56,840 nt of DNA from Prochlorococcus sp. AG-409-L18 (GTDB lineage: Bacteria; Cyanobacteriota; Cyanobacteriia; PCC-6307; Cyanobiaceae). The stretch spans positions 1 through 56,840 of the forward strand of contig QCKG01000011.1 of assembly GCA_003215535.1 (NCBI GenBank), in the 5' to 3' direction. Shown in pieces: positions 23,573-33,600 of the stretch. The position numbers and the translations under genes are program-made. The notes under the pieces are model-generated. The model made no database searches. It was not told the DNA's origin and worked only from the letters and a program-made list of their open reading frames with translations. Within the stretch, counting starts at the first letter, position 1. Each line of letters starts with the position of its first letter.

Positions 23573-26500
23573 ATGACTAAATTTCCACTCAAGGAATCAA
23601 ATCAGGCCAAGCATTCGCGACAGATGACGGACTTTGGAAAAGAACATATAACTCCTAAGATCAAGAACCCCAAAAAAACAGCGTCTTTAAGAACCTTGCT
23701 GACCATCTATAGAAGCAATCGAGCTGAATGGCTAGCAAGAGTCTTATCTGAAGACCTCCGGCTCACCCCTCCAGATCCATTTGTAAAGGTTGCTGTGGTG
23801 GTAAACACCTGGCCTACAAGCTGTTGGCTTAGAGAACAACTTGCAATTGTCAACGAAATAAGCGCTCAAATTCAGTTTCCTTTCCCTCGCTCGCATTTAA
23901 GGAAACTAGCTCTAACAGTTCTAGGGAGAAAAGAAAATTCTGACGATCCTTGGAAAGCCTCTCGCCTTGTATGGCCAATTCTTGAATTAATGCCAGAAAT
24001 TCTTAAAACAGCAGAAGGTGCTGATCTAAAAGAATGGCTCCAACAATACCCCTCAACAGAAGAATTCCTAAATCGAGAAAGATGGCAACTCGCCAGAAAA
24101 ATCGCCGATGCCTTTGATGATTACGCCCTATATCGTCATGAACTAATAACTGAATGGCATGAAGGACTGGAAAGATCATCAAACTATCTCAAAAACTTAT
24201 CCCCGCAAATGCGATGGCAACCCCTTCTATTCAAGGCCCTAACAAAACATATCAATGCAGATCCATTCGGAATTCTAGTTAAGAAAGCCATAAGAAGACT
24301 CAAAGGAGGAGAGGTTCCTGCAGAACTTCTACCATCTGATCTTTATCTCTTTGGAGTGAGTAGTCTTTCTTCTGCTCAAATAGAATTTGTACAAGCATTA
24401 TCTGGATTAATAAATGTCAAGCTATTCCTAATAACTCCATGCCCAGATCTCTGGCAACGTTGTAAAAACAGAAGGGATCAATTAGGAAAAAGTTGGAATA
24501 CTCCGACTGATGGTCGTTGGTTACTAGAAGCGCCACGATTAGAAGGAAGTCTTGGTCGAATGGGCGCAGAGTTTCAGCAGTTGCTCGAAGGTAGTGGGGA
24601 ATGTCAACTAGGCCAATGGAGAGAAGGAGATTTATTCGCGGCACCTGCCAACATGGCAATTCAATCAAAAAGGGAGCCAACTTTTCTAGAGCAAATTCAA
24701 CAAAATTTGATTCAAGATGGTGACCCAAATAACCTAAAACGAAAAATAGACGATAGTTCCTTAATCTTTCTCGCCTGTCCCAGCCAATGGCGTCAAGTCC
24801 AAGTAATTCGGGATCAGATAATTCAATGGTTTGCTGAAGACCAAAGTCTCGAACCACGCGACGTACTAATAATGACTCCGCAAATCAAACGTCTTTCTCC
24901 CTTGATCGCAGCTGTTTTTAACGATCAAACTGCAACTAATGTTGACCTACCTTGGCGAATAACAGACCGTAGTCAACAGGAGAAACCAGGCTTGACGAAG
25001 TTCATGTTAGATCTACTTAATCTCGCCAACAATCGACTCACTTCAACTTCACTTGACTCTCTTCTAACAAATCCGGCACTACAAAAGCAACAAAATCTTG
25101 ATCAAGAAGCTTCCAATAACATCATTTCTTATCTACAACTAACAGGATTTCGTTGGGGACTTGATGCCATTGAACGTGGAGGTGATGAAATACATAGTCT
25201 GAGTTGGTGTTTGGAGAGATGGTTACTTGGACTCGTACTACCAAACAAACCAGGCTTGGCTCCTAGAGGGATAGCACCATTCAATGAGGGTATTTCTCCT
25301 GCCGAAATAAAGCAATGGTGGTATCTATTATCTACCATCTCTAATCAATTAAACACCTTTAGGAGTGCCCGAACTTGTAAAGAATGGATAGAGCTTCTGA
25401 AATCGTCTATAAAAGATCTTTTTAAAGACGGTGGCGCATGGTCCTGGGAGAACCAAAACATTATTAATGCTCTTGAAGAATGGAGAAAAGTTGCAGGTAA
25501 CTGCCAATTGAAATTTGATTCTTCTGTGGCCTTAGATGTGCTTAATGAAGCATTGTCTATAGAAGGAAGTCGTTATGGCCACCGCAGCGGCAAGATCACA
25601 ATAAGTGCCTTAGAACCCATGAGAGCGATCCCTCATCGTGTAATTATTTTAATGGGGATGGATGCAGATATTTTCCCAAGACATAAGGACAGGCCAAGCT
25701 TTCACTTGTTAGAACAAACCCGCATGCTTGGAGATCCAAGCAATAGCGATAAGGATCGCTATGTTCTCTTAGAAGCCTTAATGTCTACAAGACAACATCT
25801 CCTTATTTCATGGAATTCTAGAAACGAAAAAACAGGTGAATTCAACCCGGCTCCTACTCCTATTCAACAATGGCTGGGAAATCTAGAAGCTGATCTGGAT
25901 AAGGAGAGTTTCTCTGGTCTTATCAAGCACCCCCCCCTTAATCCACTAGATCGAAGAAACTTTATCAAACAAAATTCCAGTCCTGCTCTCAGTTGCGACC
26001 GTAGAAATCTTGAAGCAAGATTATGGCTTGATAAAAACATTAAACCCAGCCCTCTCGCTCTAGCCCTTCCATTTAGATGGAGTTCCGAACACCAAACCAA
26101 TCCATCCATTCCCCATGAAACACTCAAAGAGTGGTTGAAAGGCCCTCAAGTGCTTTGGCTAAAACAACTTAAAATTCAATCAAGTGAATGGATTACTCCA
26201 ATAAAGGACCTGGAAGATCTTAAATTAACTGAACTTGATCGTCACTTTTTGCTAAGCAAAAAGATCGAGCATTTCATCGATCAACTCAACGACAATTTAA
26301 ACACTCCTATAAACAATTCAATTTTAGGGAACTGGCAAAACGAAAACAAAGGGAAAGGCATATTCCCTCCCAACTCGGCTGCCTCTCTTGAATACGACCT
26401 ATTAGATAGACGTCTTCAACATATTCAATCTAGTCTTCAAAGTCTTGGGCCATGCAGAAAACATCTACTTAAGATGAGTGATAGGCCAATAAGACTCCTA

Positions 26501-27004
26501 TTAGCAGGAGATCATACGGTGATTATTGAGCCAGGTAAGCTTAAATCAAAGGTAGTAATGGAAGCTTGGCTAACTCACCTTTATGTTTGTGCAAATAATT
26601 ATCCTTCAACTGGAACTGTAGTCATTGCACGAAACTCATCTCAGACCAAAAAGGATGAATTTCACATTGCACTTAAATTAGATAGGCTACAAATAAAAGA
26701 AGCAAAAGAACACTTAATTAATCTCAAATCTATCGTGAGTCAAGGTCTAAAAGAATGTTGGCCTGTGCCACCGGAAAGTGGTTGGGCATTCGCAAAAGAG
26801 ATGAATAAAGGCCCTAATAAAGCCAAGTCTGCATTCATTCGCCAATGGGAGGGTTCCTTCATGATCTTAGGAGAAAGAGACAAACCTGAGATGAAACTCT
26901 GCTTTGGCACAGATCTCACAGCAAAAGATTTTCTTGAAAACAGAAGCTTTAAAAACGCCATATCATTACTTTACGACCCACTAATTAATTGTTTAAAAAA
27001 ATAA
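23573..27004 (+). CDS. recC: Exodeoxyribonuclease V gamma subunit RecC
   Basis: A 1143-residue RecC. RecC is the scaffold and Chi-scanning subunit of the RecBCD helicase-nuclease, which processes double-strand ends for recombination. Recognisable features are the early helicase-like block WPTSCWLREQLA, a LYLFGVSSLSSAQIEF segment, RGGKITISALEPMRAIPHRVIILMG-type motif text around residue 680 (ISALEPMRAIPHRVIILMGM), and the degenerate nuclease-like C-terminus. As in known RecC, no intact Walker A site is present. An in-frame lead of about 40 polar residues before TIYRSNRAEWLARVL suggests that a later start is possible. It heads the recC-X-recB-recD cluster. Confidence 0.92.
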   Translation: MTKFPLKESNQAKHSRQMTDFGKEHITPKIKNPKKTASLRTLLTIYRSNRAEWLARVLSEDLRLTPPDPFVKVAVVVNTWPTSCWLREQLAIVNEISAQIQFPFPRSHLRKLALTVLGRKENSDDPWKASRLVWPILELMPEILKTAEGADLKEWLQQYPSTEEFLNRERWQLARKIADAFDDYALYRHELITEWHEGLERSSNYLKNLSPQMRWQPLLFKALTKHINADPFGILVKKAIRRLKGGEVPAELLPSDLYLFGVSSLSSAQIEFVQALSGLINVKLFLITPCPDLWQRCKNRRDQLGKSWNTPTDGRWLLEAPRLEGSLGRMGAEFQQLLEGSGECQLGQWREGDLFAAPANMAIQSKREPTFLEQIQQNLIQDGDPNNLKRKIDDSSLIFLACPSQWRQVQVIRDQIIQWFAEDQSLEPRDVLIMTPQIKRLSPLIAAVFNDQTATNVDLPWRITDRSQQEKPGLTKFMLDLLNLANNRLTSTSLDSLLTNPALQKQQNLDQEASNNIISYLQLTGFRWGLDAIERGGDEIHSLSWCLERWLLGLVLPNKPGLAPRGIAPFNEGISPAEIKQWWYLLSTISNQLNTFRSARTCKEWIELLKSSIKDLFKDGGAWSWENQNIINALEEWRKVAGNCQLKFDSSVALDVLNEALSIEGSRYGHRSGKITISALEPMRAIPHRVIILMGMDADIFPRHKDRPSFHLLEQTRMLGDPSNSDKDRYVLLEALMSTRQHLLISWNSRNEKTGEFNPAPTPIQQWLGNLEADLDKESFSGLIKHPPLNPLDRRNFIKQNSSPALSCDRRNLEARLWLDKNIKPSPLALALPFRWSSEHQTNPSIPHETLKEWLKGPQVLWLKQLKIQSSEWITPIKDLEDLKLTELDRHFLLSKKIEHFIDQLNDNLNTPINNSILGNWQNENKGKGIFPPNSAASLEYDLLDRRLQHIQSSLQSLGPCRKHLLKMSDRPIRLLLAGDHTVIIEPGKLKSKVVMEAWLTHLYVCANNYPSTGTVVIARNSSQTKKDEFHIALKLDRLQIKEAKEHLINLKSIVSQGLKECWPVPPESGWAFAKEMNKGPNKAKSAFIRQWEGSFMILGERDKPEMKLCFGTDLTAKDFLENRSFKNAISLLYDPLINCLKK

Positions 27005-27214
27005 ACACCAGAATCTTCATTAAAATGTTAAAGACAGGCCTTTATTTATTGGTTAAAGCTGTCAGTTTATCTTTTTTAGGAACAGATCTTGTACATGCTA
27101 TTTAGGAATTCAGGAACAACAGAGCAATGCATCCTTTTATTAATTAGTCCCATTCAAGGGAATCCAAATCGATTATCTGCCTCAGAATCCCAATATTGCT
27201 AAAATCATGCGGAA

Positions 27215-27778
27215 ATGAATTCACCTAAGCCACCACCACCCTTAAATTCTCTTGAATTGGCATTTTCTGGATGGGGCTTCAAATGGAGCGGTTTGATTGA
27301 CAACCGTCAAGGTGAATGGTGGTTGGGTTCTCAATTGTGCCTAATTACAGCGCACTTCATTCCACCTTGGCCTTCAGTGTCCTCATGGGAAGGGCCTTGG
27401 TTATTATCCATAAAGTTATTAGGGCTTGGCCTACTTATTAGTGGGATAACCCTCGCCATAAGGTCCCTTATAAAACTTGGCGCCAGTCTCTCGCCCTTCC
27501 CCGATCCAAAACCAGGCTCCTCGCTTGTAACTTTAGGTCCGTACAAAAGGTGTAGGCACCCTCTTTATCAAGCCTTATTAATAAGCTCTGCAGGAATTAC
27601 TATTTTTCTTGGCAGTGTTATACATATAATGCTTTTATTTTGTTTATGCTTCGTACTAATAGGAAAGGCCAAAAGAGAAGAAAGAAAGCTCAAGAGACTA
27701 TACCCTGAATACATCCCCTACCTAATAAAGACACCAGCAATTTTCTCCGGTATTCCTATACTTGATTGGCGCAATTAA
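27215..27778 (+). CDS. Isoprenylcysteine methyltransferase-like (ICMT/PEMT) membrane protein
   Basis: A 187-residue integral membrane protein with four or five helices. It carries the C-terminal family signature TLGPYKRCRHPLYQALL, a second helix pair, then KAKREERKLKRLYPEYIPYL. This resembles the methyltransferase-family (ICMT/phospholipid methyltransferase) domain in which the GPY..RHP motif binds SAM. The substrate is unknown. It lies between recC and recB, 210 bases after recC and 120 before recB, although it has no obvious role in recombination. Confidence 0.8.
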   Translation: MNSPKPPPPLNSLELAFSGWGFKWSGLIDNRQGEWWLGSQLCLITAHFIPPWPSVSSWEGPWLLSIKLLGLGLLISGITLAIRSLIKLGASLSPFPDPKPGSSLVTLGPYKRCRHPLYQALLISSAGITIFLGSVIHIMLLFCLCFVLIGKAKREERKLKRLYPEYIPYLIKTPAIFSGIPILDWRN

Positions 27779-27898
27779 ACACATAAAAGTCTATTACGAA
27801 AGTGATTACACCTTTATCAAGAACTCCTCTTTCAAATCTATTGCTTAGGAGCAAAATCCCCAACACCTTGCTAAATATAAAATGGAGGGTAGCAATCA

Positions 27899-30800
27899 AT
27901 GAAAAATGAACATAAACAATCTATATCAAAATTTCAAGCCAATGAATATCCTCTAGAACCTGGTCTTCGTCTTTTAGAAGCCAGTGCTGGCACAGGTAAG
28001 ACATTTGCGATCGCACATCTTGTTTTACGTCTACTTACCGAAAAAGGTCACAAGCTCAAACAACTACTCGTAGTGACTTTCACAGAAGCAGCCGCAACTG
28101 AACTAAAAGCAAGAATCAACAACCGTCTTGAATCTGCCTTAGTTGGCCTAGAAGCCATAGGGAAAGGTCTCAATATCCAACCACCTGACGATATTCTTAA
28201 ACAATGGTTAGAGCTTAATGGTAAAGAGAAAGAAAGAAGGCTTTATCTAACAAGTTTGCTCCTTGAAGCTCTAGAAGATATTGATCGCGCGGATATAACA
28301 ACCATACATGGATTCTGTAAAAGAACCCTCCAGCGTCAAGCTATAGAAAACAAGACAAGCCTAAATATACAAATCGAAGGAGAAGGCAAACAACTTATTC
28401 AAGAGATCTCTCACGATTATTGGCAACAGCAAGTTCTGATGCTCCAACCTAAGGATTTAGCAGGTGTTCATTATGCTGGCTTAAGTGTTGAAGAAATCAC
28501 CAAAGTACTCTTGAAAATTGACAGTGATCCAAGCCTTGCCCTAAAAACAAATAAAACGGTAATAAACCATTCAGAGTCTCTCTCAAAGCAATTTGAAGTA
28601 TGGATAAAAGAGCGATGGTCTAATTTCAATTTAGAATGGCAAAAAAACGGGAGGAGTTTAGAAAATGATCTACGTAGAATTGCTGAGGAATGGAGAAGAA
28701 ATGGTTGCAAAAATACCAAGCCCTTTAGTCCAAAACCAAAAATAGATCGTTCTGAAATTATAACAAAATGGATAAAAACATTCTCCCATGATAGAGCAAA
28801 TTCCGAACTAACCGATAGACCTTTTTACGGAGATATTCGGAAACAAATACTTCTAGGTAACTACTTTCACCCAGCTATCTTATTGGATGTTGCTCAGCAT
28901 TGCGAACAAAAAATACCTCATGAAATAACAAGCGAACTTCAAGAAGCCATAGTCCAATTGTGGGATGGCATTCCAGAACTTATTTGGGTTCATGCAATTA
29001 CATCAACAATTGATAAGTTAAAGGGATGCAGACTTCAACGTGGAGTAATGAGTTATGGGGATCTTCTCAGATCATTAGATCCAAGATCCCACACAATCGC
29101 AAAAGAAATTTGTGAAGAAGAGGAATCTGCTCCTTTTATAAAGAAATTACGAGAAAGGTATCGAGTCGCACTTATTGACGAGTTTCAAGATACTGACCCC
29201 TTGCAATGGAGAATCCTCAAAAATAGCTTTGGTTCCAATACTGAGCATTTATTACTCTTAGTCGGAGATCCCAAGCAAGCTATATATGGGTTTAGGGGTG
29301 GCGATATCAATACCTATATCAAAGCAAGAAAACAAGTTAGTCGAATCGATGCCCTGCTAGACAATTTCCGTACATCCGCTCCTTTAATGGATAGTTTGAA
29401 TAAATTAATGGCAACAGGATTAGCTTATTCCGAATTAAAGATACCAGCATTAATTGCTCGTACAAATGAAAAGACTTTAAACATCCCTTCAGGGGAATAT
29501 CCACTTCAAGTTCAAACAATAGAAACAACCAGTGTTGCCCCTTCCCAGAGTAATTCCGATCTCTTATCAAAAACAGAACTAGAAAAAGTTATTCCTACAG
29601 TTGTAGCCAATTCCGTTCTTAAAATCCTTAACGCGCATAAGAATGAGCTTCAGTTGTCTGACATTTGTATCCTTGTAAATCGTCACAACCAAGCAGATCA
29701 GATTAGAGATGGTCTAGCAAATGCAGGGGTACCTACAAGACTCGTCAGTCAAGGAGATATCTTTAAAAGTGAAGCATCTCTGGTTTTACAACGATTTCTC
29801 GACTGCCTTGCCAATCCAGGAAATTCTGGAAATCTCAGATTAGTCGCCTGCTCGGCACTAATGCAATGGGATACAAAAAGGCTGAAGAGCACTGAAGTCG
29901 AAAGAGAACTCGATCAACTTGCCGCCAGGTTTAGAGATTGGTCTAACAACTTTGCGAACTTAGGTTTATTGGGTTGTTTGGCTGAATTAATAGAAGGGCC
30001 AACCATTGCAGATCTCTCAGAAAGAGGACGCATGCTTGGAGATCTCCAACAATGTGCTCAATTAGTAGAAAAAGAAATCCATACAGAAGGCCTATCTACT
30101 TCACTTGCTGCGAGATGGCTTAGGCATAGACGGCTACAACCATTAGACCCAACTCCAGATGATCATCAACCAAATAGTGACATGGCAGAAAGTGCCGTAA
30201 ATGTTGTCACCATTCATCGAAGTAAAGGCCTTGAATATCGTGTAGTTATTTGCCCATACCTATGGGAATCCCCACCACTCGTCAAAGGTCCCTTATGGAG
30301 GTCAGTCAAAGATCAAACTTGGCTTTTAGCCCTTAACAAGAATTCTGGTGAAGCCAAGTTTGCCGTACAAACTGCTCAACAAGCCTGTTTACAAGAAGCA
30401 GAGCGTCTTGCCTATGTTGCTATGACACGTGCAAAAGATCAATTAATCCTGATCTGGGCTCTGGGGGCCAAGCAAGAACGCAACCCACTCTCATGTTTCC
30501 TATTTGGTCCAGATTCTTTAGGTCAAAAGAATGATAAGTTAACGTTAGAAAGCATGAAGAATTGGCTAAGGAAAAATGATGTAAAAATCTCTATTCTTAC
30601 TGCAAATAACCAAAAGCCTACAGAAAAGTGGCGCACAATCCCCAAAAAAGGAAGCCTAAGTTTAGGGCCAAGCCCACAACGATTATTAGATGTAAGCTGG
30701 GGAAGAAACAGCTACTCAGGATGGATAGCAAAAAAACCGTTTATGGGTTCCAGTTCTCCTTATAACCCTACTAAAAAAGAAGATTTTAATGATAGAGACC

Positions 30801-31723
30801 AAGAAATTCAAGAGAGATCATTGTTATTAATTAATTATAATAAGAAAGATAAATCCGACATCAAAGAAACCCAAACATCATGGTCAGCTACGGGTCCCTT
30901 AAGCAACTTTCCTCGCGGTCCTTTAGCAGGTGAATGCTTACATAAAATTCTAGAAAGAATAAATTTTACCGACTCAATCAAAAGCGATTGCTCAAGAATG
31001 ATAATTGAAGAGGAGCTTCTTCGTGCTGGCCTGGATGTAACTTGGACAGTTTTAGTGCAAGACGGTCTTGAAAGGATTATAAGCACACCAATAGGTGGGC
31101 CTCTAGGCAGTTTTAGATTTAATCAACTGACGATAGAACGTCGACTATCAGAATTAAGCTTTGACTTGCCAATTGCACAAAAAGGTAATGCAATTCAATC
31201 GTTAGATCTCGCCAAAACTTTTGAATTTGACCCCAATGCAAAATTTGGGCCAAGCTATGCAAAACAACTCAAAAATCTGAAAATATTTAGTCGGGGCTAC
31301 CTGACCGGTTCAATAGATCTGGTGTTTACAGATAAAGAAGACTCTTCAAACGCACGTTGGTGGGTTGCCGATTGGAAAAGCAACTGGATTGGGGCAACAG
31401 AGGAAGATGGACAAGCATCAACATGCGGGCCTCTTCACTACAACATTGAAGCAATGATGGACCAAATGAAGCTCCATCATTACCCACTTCAAGCACATTT
31501 GTACTTAGTAGCTTTGCATCGCTTTCTTCGTTGGAGACTTCCAAACTATTCACCTGAGCGACATCTTGGTGGATATGTCTACGTATTTTTAAGAGGAGTT
31601 CCTGGAGAACAAGCTGTCCACAAAAAACAACCTTTCAATTCTATTCCAGGCTTCATTGTTGAGGAGGCGCCATTAACGCGTGTACTGACTCTTGACAAGC
31701 TCCTAAAAGATGGAGGCCAATGA
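27899..31723 (+). CDS. recB: Exodeoxyribonuclease V beta subunit RecB
   Basis: A 1274-residue UvrD-like helicase plus nuclease. Walker A is EASAGTGKT (residues 27-35), motif II is VALIDEFQDTDPLQW, and motif III is LLVGDPKQAIYGFRGGD. Motif V/VI text is TIHRSKGLEYRVVI and ERLAYVAMTRAKDQL. The C-terminal nuclease is intact: GYLTGSIDLVF with its metal Asp, then the ADWKSNW catalytic Asp/Lys. An AGECLHKIL His is also present. Length is close to known RecB. Its stop overlaps the recD start (ATGA at 31720-31723). Confidence 0.96.
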   Translation: MKNEHKQSISKFQANEYPLEPGLRLLEASAGTGKTFAIAHLVLRLLTEKGHKLKQLLVVTFTEAAATELKARINNRLESALVGLEAIGKGLNIQPPDDILKQWLELNGKEKERRLYLTSLLLEALEDIDRADITTIHGFCKRTLQRQAIENKTSLNIQIEGEGKQLIQEISHDYWQQQVLMLQPKDLAGVHYAGLSVEEITKVLLKIDSDPSLALKTNKTVINHSESLSKQFEVWIKERWSNFNLEWQKNGRSLENDLRRIAEEWRRNGCKNTKPFSPKPKIDRSEIITKWIKTFSHDRANSELTDRPFYGDIRKQILLGNYFHPAILLDVAQHCEQKIPHEITSELQEAIVQLWDGIPELIWVHAITSTIDKLKGCRLQRGVMSYGDLLRSLDPRSHTIAKEICEEEESAPFIKKLRERYRVALIDEFQDTDPLQWRILKNSFGSNTEHLLLLVGDPKQAIYGFRGGDINTYIKARKQVSRIDALLDNFRTSAPLMDSLNKLMATGLAYSELKIPALIARTNEKTLNIPSGEYPLQVQTIETTSVAPSQSNSDLLSKTELEKVIPTVVANSVLKILNAHKNELQLSDICILVNRHNQADQIRDGLANAGVPTRLVSQGDIFKSEASLVLQRFLDCLANPGNSGNLRLVACSALMQWDTKRLKSTEVERELDQLAARFRDWSNNFANLGLLGCLAELIEGPTIADLSERGRMLGDLQQCAQLVEKEIHTEGLSTSLAARWLRHRRLQPLDPTPDDHQPNSDMAESAVNVVTIHRSKGLEYRVVICPYLWESPPLVKGPLWRSVKDQTWLLALNKNSGEAKFAVQTAQQACLQEAERLAYVAMTRAKDQLILIWALGAKQERNPLSCFLFGPDSLGQKNDKLTLESMKNWLRKNDVKISILTANNQKPTEKWRTIPKKGSLSLGPSPQRLLDVSWGRNSYSGWIAKKPFMGSSSPYNPTKKEDFNDRDQEIQERSLLLINYNKKDKSDIKETQTSWSATGPLSNFPRGPLAGECLHKILERINFTDSIKSDCSRMIIEEELLRAGLDVTWTVLVQDGLERIISTPIGGPLGSFRFNQLTIERRLSELSFDLPIAQKGNAIQSLDLAKTFEFDPNAKFGPSYAKQLKNLKIFSRGYLTGSIDLVFTDKEDSSNARWWVADWKSNWIGATEEDGQASTCGPLHYNIEAMMDQMKLHHYPLQAHLYLVALHRFLRWRLPNYSPERHLGGYVYVFLRGVPGEQAVHKKQPFNSIPGFIVEEAPLTRVLTLDKLLKDGGQ

Positions 31724-33441
31724 GCGAAAACAACTTGAACTTATGGTCAGCAGAACTGAAAAGTGCCTTAACTCAAACCTTATTAAGACGCTTTCCCACT
31801 AAAGAATCAAAATTACATCTAGAAGACTTGATCATTGGCTTAATAAACGCACTTTCACGTGGAGAATTAGAAATCAACTTAAGCAAATCTACAGTTCTTG
31901 AAGAATTAAAAGCGGAAGGCTGGCCTGAAGCTCATAAGAAAGCTCTAAACCAAAGTGGCTGGATCGAAGGCGAATTATCTCCTATGGTTTTAAAAGGGAA
32001 TCTATTAAGTTGGAGAAGATGGTATGAAGATATGGAAGTAGTCATTGATGAAATACGCAATAGATCAAGTTCAACAAGAATTCCAATTACTCAAAACAAC
32101 AAGCCTCAACCTATAACATCCCACAAAAACCTTACCTCAGAACAAGAAGAAGCCATAAATGCTATTAAAACTAAAGGTGTGATTTTACTTAGTGGTGGAC
32201 CTGGAACAGGAAAAACTAGCACAGTAATAATGATGCTAGAAAAAGCACTGTACCTAAACCCAACCCTGAAGATTGGTCTTGCTGCACCAACAGGCAAAGC
32301 CGCAAGGCGTCTAAAGGAAACTGTTAACAAAGGAATCATAAATATCACTCCTTCTTATAAACACAACCTATCTAATATTCCTTGCAACACTTTGCATAAA
32401 TGGCTCGAAGCTAGGCCTGGGGGGTTTGGTCGGAACAAAAAAAACAAAATACGCCTTGATCTTTTAGTCATAGACGAAATGTCAATGGTTGACCTTGCTT
32501 TAATAAAAGCCCTCCTAGAAGCCTTACCTAGAGAAAGTCAACTTATTCTTGTAGGTGATCAACATCAATTACCTCCCATTGGGAGTGGAGCAATCTGGCA
32601 CAAGCTTCAACAAGTCCAAATCCGTTCTTGTTTTGGCGAAGGTGCCGTTCATCTCCACAAGCTTTATCGGAACCGTGGAGCAATTGCCTCATTAAGTATG
32701 ATTCTACGAGAAAAACCTATCAAAAGATTCTGGGATGAGCTTAACGAACTTCCAAGCTCTGAAAACATTAGGAGGCATATCTTCAATCAAAGTGTTATTC
32801 CATCACTAGTCATAAATAGTGTCCAGAAGCATTTCAACCAACTCAAGAAATATACTGAGTTATTAAGAGCAGAAATAGAACAAGATTTTGGCCCATTAAA
32901 CTTAGCTATTCAGAAACTAGAAGTTGACTCAGAAAAACTCTTCACTTGCTTAGAGGAGTTCATTGTCCTTTCGCCCCAAAGACATGGACAGTGGGGTATA
33001 AATCATTTGCATAGAACATTTCTAGGAAATAATTTTGCTGATGGTGTGACCACCTGGCCAGAAGGAACTCCTGTAATGTGTAGCGAAAACAAGAGCGAGT
33101 TTGATCTTGCGAATGGAGATATTGGAGTTGTCATAGGAGAAGGAGAACATCGTCGAATAATATTTCAGTTGTCATCTAACGATGAAAAAGCAACCATACA
33201 ATTAATTCAACCAGCACGAATAAAGAATCTCGAGCCTGCATTGGCAATGACGATTCATAAAGCTCAAGGGAGTGAAGCCAATAAAGTCATGATTTTATGG
33301 CCAAAAACATTTAATGAAGCCAAAGAGATAGATCAAACTACAAGAAAACTAGATTCCTATTCAACTAGGTTGCTATATACAGGAATCACTAGAGCAAAAT
33401 TAGAAGTCGATCTAATTACTAGAGGGGGAGCAGATTCTTAG
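31720..33441 (+). CDS. recD: Exodeoxyribonuclease V alpha subunit RecD
   Basis: A 573-residue SF1B helicase, the fast 5'-3' motor of RecBCD. Walker A is GGPGTGKTS (residues 159-167), motif Ia is GLAAPTGKAARR, motif II is LLVIDEMSMVDL, motif III is LILVGDQHQLPPIGSGA, and the C-terminal TIHKAQGSE plus TGITRAK complete the helicase core. The N-terminal about 120 residues form the RecB-interface domain. It is translationally coupled to recB by a 4-base overlap. Confidence 0.96.
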   Translation: MSENNLNLWSAELKSALTQTLLRRFPTKESKLHLEDLIIGLINALSRGELEINLSKSTVLEELKAEGWPEAHKKALNQSGWIEGELSPMVLKGNLLSWRRWYEDMEVVIDEIRNRSSSTRIPITQNNKPQPITSHKNLTSEQEEAINAIKTKGVILLSGGPGTGKTSTVIMMLEKALYLNPTLKIGLAAPTGKAARRLKETVNKGIINITPSYKHNLSNIPCNTLHKWLEARPGGFGRNKKNKIRLDLLVIDEMSMVDLALIKALLEALPRESQLILVGDQHQLPPIGSGAIWHKLQQVQIRSCFGEGAVHLHKLYRNRGAIASLSMILREKPIKRFWDELNELPSSENIRRHIFNQSVIPSLVINSVQKHFNQLKKYTELLRAEIEQDFGPLNLAIQKLEVDSEKLFTCLEEFIVLSPQRHGQWGINHLHRTFLGNNFADGVTTWPEGTPVMCSENKSEFDLANGDIGVVIGEGEHRRIIFQLSSNDEKATIQLIQPARIKNLEPALAMTIHKAQGSEANKVMILWPKTFNEAKEIDQTTRKLDSYSTRLLYTGITRAKLEVDLITRGGADS

Positions 33442-33552
33442 TGAAGTGTTGGCTTCCTAGAAGCTCAAATAATTAGGTCTACATGCCAAGATGTTAAATT
33501 TAGAAGACCTTTTAAAAGGCGAGTCAACACAGCACGGTTTATCCCGATTGGA

Positions 33553-33590
33553 CGTTGTCTGCCTGAATTGAAGGGTTAATCAGGCCAACG
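33553..33590 (+). promoter_or_regulatory. Leader hairpin just before the DEAD-box helicase start
   Basis: CGTTG (33553-33557) plus GCCTGA (33561-33566) pairs with TCAGGC (33580-33585) plus CAACG (33586-33590). This gives 11 pairs with a 3-base bulge and a 13-base loop, ending 10 bases before the ATG. No Shine-Dalgarno is seen outside it. It could control translation with temperature, as cold-shock helicase leaders do elsewhere; this is inference. Confidence 0.5.
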
Positions 33591-33600
33591 CTCTTTCTAG

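Noticed and set aside
24417-24857. Leftward 146-codon frame inside recC
   Set aside because: Antisense shadow of a long, well-supported RecC frame.
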